A stretch of DNA of 64,000 nt from Hyphomicrobium_A sp963776675 (GTDB taxonomy: Bacteria > Pseudomonadota > Alphaproteobacteria > Rhizobiales > Hyphomicrobiaceae): the NCBI GenBank assembly GCA_963776675.1, contig CAVZNR010000047.1:1-64000 (forward strand), in the 5' to 3' direction. The first letter of the stretch is position 1. Every line of letters starts with the position of its first letter. The notes below the pieces were generated by a model. It searched no databases. It was not told the origin of the DNA and saw nothing but the letters and a program-made list of their open reading frames with translations. A program made the translations under genes and the position numbers. This document shows, in pieces, positions 9,003 to 18,885 of this stretch.

Positions 9003-9587
9003 TTAGCTGCGGCCGAGAACCTCGACGCTCACCGGCGCGACGCCCGAGGAGCGCATGCCGATCACGCCGGCAGCACCCGACGACAGGTCGATGATGCGGC
9101 CGCGGATGAAGGGCCCGCGATCGTTGATGGTCACGATGACCGAGCGGCCATTGCGCTTGTTGGTCACGCGCACCTTGGTGCCGAACGGCAGGGTGCGGTG
9201 GGCGGCCGTCATGGCGCTGGGGTTGAAGCGGGCGCCCGACGCGGTGCGCGAGCCCAATTCACTGCCATAGTAGGACGCCATGCCCGAGTGGCCAGAGCCA
9301 CCGCCCGAGTAGGCCGACTTGCTGAAGCCGGCAGCCTCGGGATTGCGGGTCCGGCGCTCAGAGCGGCTGGCGGTCCGGTAGGACGGCGTGCGCCGCTCCT
9401 CGCGGCTCACGCGGTCGCGCGAGCGGGTGTTGTAGGACGCCCTGCTGAACTTGGCCGGCGAGTCGATGCAGGCCACCATGGTCCCCATGCATTCCCAATG
9501 CGGGGTGGCGGCGCTGGCCGGCGCGGCCGCGACGAGGCCGAGGGTCGCCACAGTCAGTGCGGTAAAAACCAAAGTCCGCATTTTCAT
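9003..9587 (-). CDS. RlpA-like septal/cell-wall protein
   Basis: Exported double-psi beta-barrel protein, 194 aa, with a clear signal peptide (MKMRTLVFTALTVATL to ASAAT). A Ser/Arg-rich linker spans about residues 45-95. The RlpA-like domain at residues 100-190 has GMASYYGSELGSRTASG, the FNPSAMTAAHRTLPFGT motif, VTNKRNGRSVIVTINDRGPF and IIDLSSGAAGVIG. Family members cleave or bind denuded peptidoglycan at the septum. No lipobox and no SPOR domain are present, unlike E. coli RlpA. It stands alone, with its own terminator. Confidence 0.9.
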   Translation of the reverse strand: MKMRTLVFTALTVATLGLVAAAPASAATPHWECMGTMVACIDSPAKFSRASYNTRSRDRVSREERRTPSYRTASRSERRTRNPEAAGFSKSAYSGGGSGHSGMASYYGSELGSRTASGARFNPSAMTAAHRTLPFGTKVRVTNKRNGRSVIVTINDRGPFIRGRIIDLSSGAAGVIGMRSSGVAPVSVEVLGRS

Positions 9588-10011
9588 TCACTCCTGTTAC
9601 AGCGGCACTGCCTGGGCCACACACCGAGTCCCCGGACCAGTTCGCCGTTGCGGCGAGACCTGGAGGTGCGCCCTTCTTGCGGAGGCGTCACGATTTGGGT
9701 GGGAGGGGGCTGTTGCGGGTAGAGAGTGGCCCTAGAAGCGGAACACCAGAACTGTTCTGCCGCCATGGTTCCGGGGCTGTCCCCCCGTCCTGGCGCGTGC
9801 AACCGATCACCGCTAACTGTGGCGGTCAACGCATCAAATTGAGCGACATTCCCGTAATATTGCTCCTAGTCACGGATTTCTAAGGAGTTTTGTGCGCTGC
9901 ACTAGTGCAGTGCCGCGACTGCGAGTCGCAGCTGCAATATGCGGTTTGGGCGGACGTCGGGTCGGGCAAGTCCGAATTGGTCGTCGAGCCCGGGGGGAGG
10001 AGGAGCGGGGC
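9588..10011. other. Intergenic region upstream of chrA with two hairpins
   Basis: This 424-bp region holds no convincing gene. Two adjacent inverted repeats sit at 9897-9910 (CTGCACTAGTGCAG, perfect) and 9914-9928 (GCGACT-GCG-AGTCGC). They follow a ribosome-site-like TAAGGAG (9881-9887) and a GTG at 9892 that is in frame with chrA. They may form a leader or operator for chrA. Confidence 0.5.
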
Positions 10012-11313
10012 ATGCAGGCTGCGGTCGAGGAAAACGCGCGTCCGCGCCCCGATTTTCGCACGGCGCTCGGCGTGTGGGCCCGCATCGGTCTTTTGTCGTT
10101 CGGCGGCCCGGCGGCACAGATCGCGCTCATGCACCGCGTTCTGGTCGAGGAGCGCCGCTGGCTCGAGGAGCGGACGTTTCTCTCCGCCCTGAGCTTCTGC
10201 ATGCTGTTGCCGGGACCCGAGGCCATGCAGCTCGCGACCTATGCCGGATGGCGGCTGCACGGTGTGCGCGGCGGCCTAGCGGCGGGGCTTCTTTTCGTCG
10301 CCCCGGGCGCGCTGCTCGTGCTCGCGCTGTCGATCCTCTATGGCGCCTACGGCCACACCCCGCCTGCTGCGGCTCTGTTCGTCGGCGTCAAGGCGGCCGT
10401 GCTCGCCATTGTGCTCGAGGCACTAGTGCGGCTGGGACGGCGCGCTTTGCAAGGCGTCGTCGATTGGCTCGTGGCCGCTGCGGCTTTCGTGGCCCTGTTC
10501 TTCCTCGGCCTGCCGTTTCCGCTGGTGATCGTCGCAGCCGCCGCCGCGGGTGCCTTGCGCGCGCCGGTATCCGCCCCTCCGACAGCATCTCCTCCTGCCG
10601 TGCCGTTGGCCCAAACGCTGCGCACCATCCTCATCTGGCTCGCCGTATGGCTGGCGCCGCTCGCCCTCATCGTGGCGCTCTTCGGCACCGACCACGTGCT
10701 GGCACAGATCGCCTGGTTCTTCTCCAAGCTCGCCGTGGTGACCTTCGGGGGCGCCTACGCGGTGCTCGCCTACATGGCGCAGGAGGTGGTCGCCGGCTAC
10801 CGGTGGCTGACGCCGGGCGAGATGCTCGACGGGCTCGGCCTCGCCGAGACAACCAACGGACCGCTGATCCTGGTGACGGAGTTCGTGGGCTATACCGCCG
10901 CCCACCGCTTCGGCGGCGGAGTTCCCGTCGTCATGGGCATCCTCGGCGCGCTCGTTACCCTATGGGCGACGTTCGCTCCTTGCTTCCTGTGGATCTTCGC
11001 CGGGGCACCTTACATCGAGCGGCTGACACACGCGCCGCGCCTTGCCGCAGCCATGAGCACGGTCACGGCGGCCGTCGTTGGCGTGATCGCCAACCTCTCG
11101 GTTTGGTTCGCCCTGCACGTGCTGTTCGGGCACGTCAGCGAGCAGCGGTTCGGGCCCTTGCTGCTGCACGTGCCAGACGCCGCCTCGCTCGATGCGACGG
11201 CGCTGGCGTTGTCGGGACTGGCGCTCGCGCTGGTGTTCGGGCTCCGCGCCGGGATCGCGACGACGCTCGCGGTGTGCGCCGCCGCTGCCCTGGCTTGGCT
11301 CTATCTCGGCTAG
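10012..11313 (+). CDS. chrA: Chromate transporter (CHR family, two-domain)
   Basis: Inner-membrane chromate/sulfate antiporter-type exporter, about 433 aa from the ATG at 10012. That start is preceded by GGGGGGAGGAGGAG. Two homologous CHR domains are visible: the first begins FRTALGVWARIGLLSFGGPA, the second KLAVVTFGGAYAVLAYMAQE. Both carry the FGG motif, and about ten membrane segments are present. A GTG at 9892 with its own TAAGGAG would add 40 Arg-rich residues; the shorter start better fits the family. The stop overlaps the convergent corA stop by 4 bp. Confidence 0.9.
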   Translation: MQAAVEENARPRPDFRTALGVWARIGLLSFGGPAAQIALMHRVLVEERRWLEERTFLSALSFCMLLPGPEAMQLATYAGWRLHGVRGGLAAGLLFVAPGALLVLALSILYGAYGHTPPAAALFVGVKAAVLAIVLEALVRLGRRALQGVVDWLVAAAAFVALFFLGLPFPLVIVAAAAAGALRAPVSAPPTASPPAVPLAQTLRTILIWLAVWLAPLALIVALFGTDHVLAQIAWFFSKLAVVTFGGAYAVLAYMAQEVVAGYRWLTPGEMLDGLGLAETTNGPLILVTEFVGYTAAHRFGGGVPVVMGILGALVTLWATFAPCFLWIFAGAPYIERLTHAPRLAAAMSTVTAAVVGVIANLSVWFALHVLFGHVSEQRFGPLLLHVPDAASLDATALALSGLALALVFGLRAGIATTLAVCAAAALAWLYLG

Positions 11314-12281
11314 AGCCAGCCCTTCCGGCGGAAATAGACGTAGGGGACGACGGCGGAGATAGCCATCAACACCAGGGCCACGGGATAGCCGTAGTACCAG
11401 TCGAGTTCGGGCATATTGTGGAAGTTCATGCCGTAGACCGTGGCGACCAGCGTCGGCGGCAGCAGGATCACGGCCATCACCGAGAACAGCTTGATGATCT
11501 GGTTCTGCTCGGTGGAGATCATGCCGAGTGTCGCGTCGAGCAGAAAGGTGATGCGCCCCGACAGAAAGCGGGTGTGATCCATCAGCGAATTGATATCCCG
11601 CTGCGCCGTCTTGATGCGCTGGCGAATGCGCGGATCGTCGCCGCGTTCATGCGTCGCCTGAACGAAGAAATGCAAGAGCCTGTTGAGGGATGTGGCGCTT
11701 TCCTCGGCGCGCGCGGTGATGTCTCCGGCCTTGCCGGTGCCCTTCAGCAGCACGTCGTAGCGGCGGTTACGCGTGTGCTTGCCGCCCCTCAGATCGAAGA
11801 TCGCTTGCGCCAGCTTCTCGACCTCGTCCTGGATGCGCTCGATGAGGTCGGCCTTGCGGTGGATGAGCGCCTCGAGCAGCCCCATCATGATGGCCGCTCC
11901 GGTCGCGCACGGGGCGTCGCCCTTGTCCACGCGCTGCATGTAGAGCGGGAATGCCTTGGGCTCGGCATAGCGTACGGTGACGAGCCGATCGCCGGCGAGG
12001 ATGAAGGTGACGGGGGTCGTCATGGGAACGGGCGCCTCGATGTTGTAGACGATTGACGCCGTCATGAAGTAGGCGCCCTTCTCCTGATAGAAGCGGTTGG
12101 AGGGCTCGATCTCGCGCATCTCCGCCCGCGTCGGGATGTCGACCATGAGCACGTCCTCCAGGAAGCGGTCCTCCTCGGGGGTGGGCTGCAGGACGTCCAT
12201 CCAAACGCAGTTGCCGGTGATGGGCACGTCCCGGTCGTGCACCTTCAGGCCTTTGCCGTTGGCTTCGTAGATGGTCAGCAT
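11310..12281 (-). CDS. corA: CorA-family magnesium/divalent cation channel
   Basis: Homopentameric divalent metal channel, 323 aa, normal length. It has the long cytoplasmic alpha/beta and coiled-coil N-terminal domain, then two C-terminal membrane helices. The diagnostic YGMNFHNMPELDW (GMN motif plus acidic loop) lies about 30 residues from the end. The C-terminus is basic (VYFRRKGWL). Selectivity (Mg, Co or Zn) cannot be read from the sequence. Confidence 0.93.
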   Translation of the reverse strand: MLTIYEANGKGLKVHDRDVPITGNCVWMDVLQPTPEEDRFLEDVLMVDIPTRAEMREIEPSNRFYQEKGAYFMTASIVYNIEAPVPMTTPVTFILAGDRLVTVRYAEPKAFPLYMQRVDKGDAPCATGAAIMMGLLEALIHRKADLIERIQDEVEKLAQAIFDLRGGKHTRNRRYDVLLKGTGKAGDITARAEESATSLNRLLHFFVQATHERGDDPRIRQRIKTAQRDINSLMDHTRFLSGRITFLLDATLGMISTEQNQIIKLFSVMAVILLPPTLVATVYGMNFHNMPELDWYYGYPVALVLMAISAVVPYVYFRRKGWL

Positions 12282-12392
12282 GGCGGTTCCCCTGGGGCGG
12301 CTGCCTCGCGGGAGCTGCTTACACCATCTGCCGTGGGGCTGCCCAGGGTGAGACGTGAAACATCGCCAAAGAAGTGGTCGTAAGGCGCCGCC

Positions 12393-12932
12393 TCAAGCGC
12401 GGCTGATCGCCTGCGGGGCCCGGCGGGTCCTGTGCAGGAGGGGCTCGCGGCTATCGATCTGCAAATGCCACAGCTTCATGACGCCGTCCTCGTGGCGCAG
12501 CTCCACGGTCACGCGGGCAAAGCCGTGTGCGAACTTCGCGACGAAGGTGACGCGCACCGTCTTGCTCAGGATCTCGGCGAGGAGACCCGCCGCATCGGCC
12601 GGCGTCTCGATGCGGTGCAGACTGCGGTGCGACAGGCCGCTGTCGACTTTCGTATCGTCCACGTAGCGCAGGGGGCCGAGCGGGCGCAGGGCGTTGAACG
12701 GCTCCTGCGCACTGGGTGAGCCGAGCCTGTTGCTGACGGCGTCCGAATAGTGCGAGCGGATGTCCTTGATCGCCCAGGCACGCGACAGTTCGCGGGTGAT
12801 GTTGACGGCAAGGCGCTCATGCGCGGCGGCCTGCGCGTCGAGCTCGAAGGCGAGCCGGCCCAAGAAGCTTGCGCTGAATACGATGAGAAGGGCGAAGATC
12901 ACGCCCAGGCCGGCAAAAAATGTCCGTATCAT
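12393..12932 (-). CDS. Membrane-anchored hypothetical protein
   Basis: 179 aa; the ATG is preceded by GGAGCGAGG. One N-terminal membrane helix (residues 5-27) and an otherwise soluble, probably periplasmic, domain are seen. That domain has a helical segment (ERLAVNITRELSRAWAIKD) and a beta-rich C-terminal half (VRVTFVAKFAHGFARVTVEL, VMKLWHLQID). No family recognised. Transcribed alone between corA and the mutase. Confidence 0.65.
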   Translation of the reverse strand: MIRTFFAGLGVIFALLIVFSASFLGRLAFELDAQAAAHERLAVNITRELSRAWAIKDIRSHYSDAVSNRLGSPSAQEPFNALRPLGPLRYVDDTKVDSGLSHRSLHRIETPADAAGLLAEILSKTVRVTFVAKFAHGFARVTVELRHEDGVMKLWHLQIDSREPLLHRTRRAPQAISRA

Positions 12933-13075
12933 CCTCGCTCCGTCCCGTTGGTGCGCGAGAAGGTGGCCCGCGCCCGGCTCAAAGCCGGCGCGGCATCGTC
13001 TCGCGAGTTACGAAGCTTGTGACAGAGACGTCTCCGCGCCGCTGTTACGGGCGGGACAGGTCGGGTAGGCGGGCG

Positions 13076-15241
<2,166 letters not shown>

Positions 15242-15356
15242 GCCTTGGCCTTAGCTCTCGTTCTCGCGTCATAGCGCCGGGGGCGCCGGGGCCGCACCGG
15301 TCAGCCCACATTATCGCCAAGCATAGCCGAACAAAGCAAGTTCTCGCCCCTGCACG

Positions 15357-15377
15357 GCCGTGGCTCTTGGCCACGGC
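15357..15377. terminator. Hairpin, possible terminator of the downstream NTF2-like gene
   Basis: GCCGTGGC and GCCACGGC form an 8-bp stem with a 5-nt loop, about 85 bp past the NTF2-like stop. There is no strong T-run, so termination is only possible. Confidence 0.35.
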
Positions 15378-15461
15378 TGCCCAAAAACGGAGGGTCGAGG
15401 GCGATGGATGGCGCGGCCTATGCCGCGGGTGCTGGCCACATCGGGTGCCTGTCCGCGGTGG

Positions 15462-15875
15462 TCAGGCCTTGAGCTGGCAGCCCTGGAGGAACGCTTCGAC
15501 CGCGGCACGGTCATTGTGCGTCTCGTCGAGCGCGACGGCCTTACCGTTCTTGACGCGCCACGTATGGACCATCTGGGTTTCCAAGATCGCGTCCGTTTGC
15601 TTATCGCGTATGCGGATGCGGGGCTGCACCGTCGCCGTGTGGTCGGTGGCGATGATCGGCCCGGGGTCGTAGGTCAGGAGATCGAAGGACTCCATAATGC
15701 GCTTGAGCGTCGCGGCGGTTTCGGTCTTGTCGCGGGGCTTTTCGCCACCGGGGAACGCCGCCTCGGACAGGTGCACGACCCAGTGGAATTCGTCGTCGAG
15801 ATAGCCCAGCAGGACATCGACGCGCTTCTCGCGATAGGCCGTGTAGATGGCGTGCAGTAGTGTTGCGGTATCCAT
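15462..15875 (-). CDS. NTF2/SnoaL-like protein
   Basis: 137-aa cone-fold protein starting MDTATLLHAIYTAYREKRVD (ATG 15875, with GGGAG upstream; an earlier in-frame ATG at 15965 lacks this). The family pattern is present: N-terminal helix, YLDDEFHWVVHLSE, PRDKTETAATLKRIMESFD and a beta-sheet ending VHTWRVKNGKAVALDETHND. The fold is used for ligand binding or small-molecule chemistry; the substrate cannot be told. A paralogue lies at 16987-17448 on the same strand. Confidence 0.8.
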   Translation of the reverse strand: MDTATLLHAIYTAYREKRVDVLLGYLDDEFHWVVHLSEAAFPGGEKPRDKTETAATLKRIMESFDLLTYDPGPIIATDHTATVQPRIRIRDKQTDAILETQMVHTWRVKNGKAVALDETHNDRAAVEAFLQGCQLKA

Positions 15876-15943
15876 TGGCGTCTCCCGCCCCAACGACGGA
15901 ACGAGATGGCTCGTTGCCTTCCGTCGGACGCGTGCCAAGCGAT

Positions 15944-15956
15944 TGTCATTATGACA
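15944..15956. promoter_or_regulatory. 13-bp palindrome upstream of the NTF2-like gene
   Basis: TGTCATTATGACA is perfectly symmetric about its centre. It lies 69 bp upstream of the NTF2-like start, in an AT-richer stretch that probably contains the promoter. An operator role is inferred only. Confidence 0.4.
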
Positions 15957-16132
15957 GTAGGTCACGCACTGTATTGCGGTGAAATTGACCGTCCGTGCAC
16001 GTCCGTCAAGCTTGATGCATTAAACTTTGAAGAATATCCAAGGGTAATTTCTCTATCCTGAGCATTTGAGTACGGAACGCCGCAATCCGGCGCTCGGGTG
16101 CCGCCCATCTCGTATTCCGCGTTTGCGAGACC

Positions 16133-16378
16133 CTAGAGCGGAGCGGGCGCGGGCGCATGGTGGGGATGGCCATAGGGGTAGGTGTGCACCACCCGGTGGC
16201 CGCCGAACAGGATCGAGGCGAGGATCAGGATGCCGAGCGCCTGCCAGGGCGTAATCGACTTCACGCCGAAGACGTCCGGCATCACCATATTCCAGATCCA
16301 CATGAAGATGAACGTGAAGACGATGAGCGCGACGATCGCCACGACCAATCCGATTAGAATTCCCATGATCGGCTCCAT
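16133..16378 (-). CDS. Small two-pass membrane protein with His-rich tail
   Basis: 81 aa from the ATG at 16378, which has a good AAGGAGA upstream. Two hydrophobic helices (MGILIGLVVAIVALIVFTF and PWQALGILILASILFG) are followed by a short tail HTYPYGHPHHAPAPAPL. Family not recognised. The His/Pro tail could bind metal but there is no direct evidence. Confidence 0.6.
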   Translation of the reverse strand: MEPIMGILIGLVVAIVALIVFTFIFMWIWNMVMPDVFGVKSITPWQALGILILASILFGGHRVVHTYPYGHPHHAPAPAPL

Positions 16379-16537
16379 TTCGCGTTCTCCTTGGCGAATC
16401 AGCAGCAAAAGGATTCGCATGCTTACCGTGCCGCGTCCACGTCATGGCAGATGCAACCCAGAAGCGGCGACACGGCATCTTAAGACTGCCTTGCCACAAT
16501 CGCCCCCAGCAACAAGAAGACAGTAGGGGAGAGGGCC

Positions 16538-16945
16538 ATGCCGGAAGGCGTAGCATCTGCAAGCTTGGTCATCGTGATCTTGGTTGCGGCCGCGGTCGGC
16601 GCAGTCGTCGGCGGTCTGCTCGATCAGATGGGCGTGGACCGCACGCTTCTGGCCATCATTGCCGGATTCGTGGCGACCATCGCCGCCGGCGTTGCGCGTC
16701 ACGTAATGATCCGCAAGGTCTGGGGCGTCGGGCCGGACGTGACCAGGATTCCGACGGTGATCATCGTGTTCGCACTGGTGTCGTCGCTCGCCGGCAGCCT
16801 CGCCGGCCATGAGATCCTCGACGACTATCACGAGTTCTATTCGGGCATTTGGGTCGGGACGCTGGCCGGCCTGTTGTCCTCGCTGATCATGTCCATGCTG
16901 GTGATCACCTACTACATGAACCCCAACTCGCAGCAGCGTCGCTGA
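16538..16945 (+). CDS. Hypothetical four-pass membrane protein
   Basis: 135 aa; ATG 16538 preceded by GGGGAGAG. Four hydrophobic segments are seen (residues about 8-28, 36-54, 68-88 and 102-124). The first has small-residue motifs (AAAVGAVVGGLLDQMG) like those of glycine-zipper membrane proteins. Function unknown. Divergent from the small membrane protein and convergent with the second NTF2-like gene. Confidence 0.65.
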   Translation: MPEGVASASLVIVILVAAAVGAVVGGLLDQMGVDRTLLAIIAGFVATIAAGVARHVMIRKVWGVGPDVTRIPTVIIVFALVSSLAGSLAGHEILDDYHEFYSGIWVGTLAGLLSSLIMSMLVITYYMNPNSQQRR

Positions 16946-16986
16946 TCTTGGTCCCGGCCGATCGCCGCGTCGGCCCGGCCGGGCGC

Positions 16987-17448
16987 TTATTTGTTGCGCT
17001 TGATATTGGGGAAGCTCCGCTCCGGCTTTCCGCTTGCTGACACCGCAAGCAACTCGAAAAAAGTTTTGACGCGCGGCTCATCGTGGAACTCCTCCAGCCG
17101 CACGATCTGATCACCCTCGACTTGCCAGACGTGACGCATCGAGCCTTCGATGTCGTAGCCCGTCGCCTTGTGGCGAAAGTGGTAGTGCACCTGTGAGTGC
17201 ATCACCTCGCCTTCATCGACGATGAGGGTGGGCCGGTAGTCGAGGAAATCGAAATCGTCGAGGATCATCTGCAGCCGCGGTATCAGCGCATCCTTGCCGC
17301 GCGTCTCGCCGGCGAACGGCATCACCTCGGGCGGCACGTGTATCGCGAACACGATGTCGTCGGAGCAGCACGACAGCACCGCTTTGAGGTCCTTGGTGGC
17401 CCAAGAGGCATACAAGGCTTCCAAGAGGAGGCGTTCGCTGGCGCGCAT
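16987..17448 (-). CDS. NTF2/SnoaL-like protein, paralogue
   Basis: 153 aa from the ATG at 17448, just after GAAGGAG. It shows the same architecture as the protein at 15462-15875: an N-terminal helix (RLLLEALYASWATKDLKAVL), DDIVFAIHVPPE, TRGKDALIPRLQMILDDFDF and the sheet MRHVWQVEGDQIVRLEEFHD. Similarity between the two is visible by eye (the ATxDHT/YxPxxI region and VWxVxxxxxVxLxExHxD). They probably arose by duplication, now separated by two membrane-protein genes. Ligand unknown. Confidence 0.8.
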   Translation of the reverse strand: MRASERLLLEALYASWATKDLKAVLSCCSDDIVFAIHVPPEVMPFAGETRGKDALIPRLQMILDDFDFLDYRPTLIVDEGEVMHSQVHYHFRHKATGYDIEGSMRHVWQVEGDQIVRLEEFHDEPRVKTFFELLAVSASGKPERSFPNIKRNK

Positions 17449-17603
17449 GCTTAGCTCCTTCTGAAGTTGCATGCGTTCTATGTCTCGGGGGATGATACCG
17501 GTCGGCGCTGGCAATGCCCAGGATCAATGACGGTGCGACGGCCTGAATGCGCTGTGACTGAGGACGCACCGTCCCGGGCCGGACGAGGGGGGAGGAAACC
17601 GAT

Positions 17604-18200
17604 ATGCGCGGCGGCTCGACGCTTGCCATCCTGGCTTCTTCGCTGGTGCACCATTGGCGATTTCTCATCGGGCTCGCGGTCGTTGGCGTTGGGGTCTACG
17701 TCGCTACGACTTTTAGCGATGCGCAGGGTCGGGGCGACCTGCCGCGCGGCTACGCCGTGCGCATGACCTGCGAGAACGATCCCGAGTCCTACCTGTGGAG
17801 CGGCGAGTGCGACCGCGTTGCCGCCGACATCGCCCGCACCGACAAGCCGTCATTCGTCGCGCTCTACCGTGCCTTCGTCGCGGCGCACCATTCGCTCATT
17901 CCGTCGCCGGCCACGCAGCACCGGTACGCGGGGGTCCCTTGCGCCTCAGGGTACGACGTCGGCACGGCGCTCAAGGGCACGCGCTTCGTGCTCGAGACGT
18001 ACCGGTTCAAGGGCGTGTGCTCGCCACAGCACGCCGAGGCCATCAAGACGGAGATCGACGCCAGGGACCGCGCCCTGCTGACGATCGAGCGGGGGGGGCT
18101 CTCCTATTCCGCGCTCGTCGCCGGGACGCTTGCCAACCTGACCGAGCCGCTGGTGATCCTGGGGGCGTGCGCACTTCTCGCCGCCGTGTGGATCCTGTGA
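17604..18200 (+). CDS. Membrane protein with extracytoplasmic cysteine-containing domain
   Basis: 198 aa with a strong GGGGGGAGGA ribosome site. A membrane helix (about residues 18-36) is followed by a soluble region of about 130 residues holding four cysteines (MTCENDPESYLWSGECDR, GVPCASG, KGVCSP), likely forming disulfides outside the cytoplasm. A C-terminal membrane helix ends the protein. No family recognised. Confidence 0.65.
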   Translation: MRGGSTLAILASSLVHHWRFLIGLAVVGVGVYVATTFSDAQGRGDLPRGYAVRMTCENDPESYLWSGECDRVAADIARTDKPSFVALYRAFVAAHHSLIPSPATQHRYAGVPCASGYDVGTALKGTRFVLETYRFKGVCSPQHAEAIKTEIDARDRALLTIERGGLSYSALVAGTLANLTEPLVILGACALLAAVWIL

Positions 18201-18364
18201 CACAGGCTGGGCTCCGGCCGCCAAGCGCGATCTAGCTAAGCAAATCAGCCATTTTCCACTCCTCATCGCAGCCGTAACGGCGTCTAAAGCCGATCGGGGA
18301 GACACTGCAGCGCAATTGGCTGTCCGCATGGAATCGCGTACACGTAAACGGCTGAGGGAGTGAC

Positions 18365-18658
18365 ATGCGCCTGCAAGCTATCGCCGCCAGCCTGGGTCTG
18401 GCTCTGACGATCGGTTTCGCCGTCTCCGCGCCCGCGGAGGCCGGCTGGTTCTGGCGTGACCGCGATCCGGATGCTCCGGACCGCTATCCCTACGTCTACG
18501 AAGCGCCGCGCTACTATCCCTACTACAACTCCAACTACTGGCGCCCCGCTTGGGAGATGCGCCGCCCACGCCCCTACTACGTGCAGCCGCCCTACTATCC
18601 GGCCTGGGGCTATCCGCTCGGCTGCGAGACCGACTGCGAGCAGGCACCGCTCAAGTAG
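18365..18658 (+). CDS. Small exported Tyr/Pro/Arg-rich protein
   Basis: 97 aa; ATG follows GAGGGAG. It has a signal peptide with cleavage near APAEAGWFW. The mature part is rich in Tyr, Pro, Arg and Trp (YEAPRYYPYYNSNYW, PYYVQPPYYPAWGYP) with two cysteines near the end. Composition resembles small secreted or cell-surface proteins common in Hyphomicrobiales. Function unknown. Confidence 0.6.
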   Translation: MRLQAIAASLGLALTIGFAVSAPAEAGWFWRDRDPDAPDRYPYVYEAPRYYPYYNSNYWRPAWEMRRPRPYYVQPPYYPAWGYPLGCETDCEQAPLK

Positions 18659-18885
18659 CTTCCGAACGATCGATGCGGTTGGCGACGTGTTGGGCCGCAA
18701 AGCCCGGTTGGGTGGGCACGAAGCAAGCTTGCTCTTTGTCCGGATCGTCCCATCACTGATATTCCTCTTACATATCAATAGTTTGACGGGGATGTGTATC
18801 CGCGGTGCCACCTCTTTGTGGCGCGGCCGTGTCAATTGTTGAACGCCATCTTGTTTGAGTAATCGTCTGTTGCGTGGGGTAAAGC

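Noticed and set aside
15242..15461. Cobalamin riboswitch upstream of methylmalonyl-CoA mutase
   Set aside because: No B12-box-like sequence; only a simple 8-bp hairpin is present.
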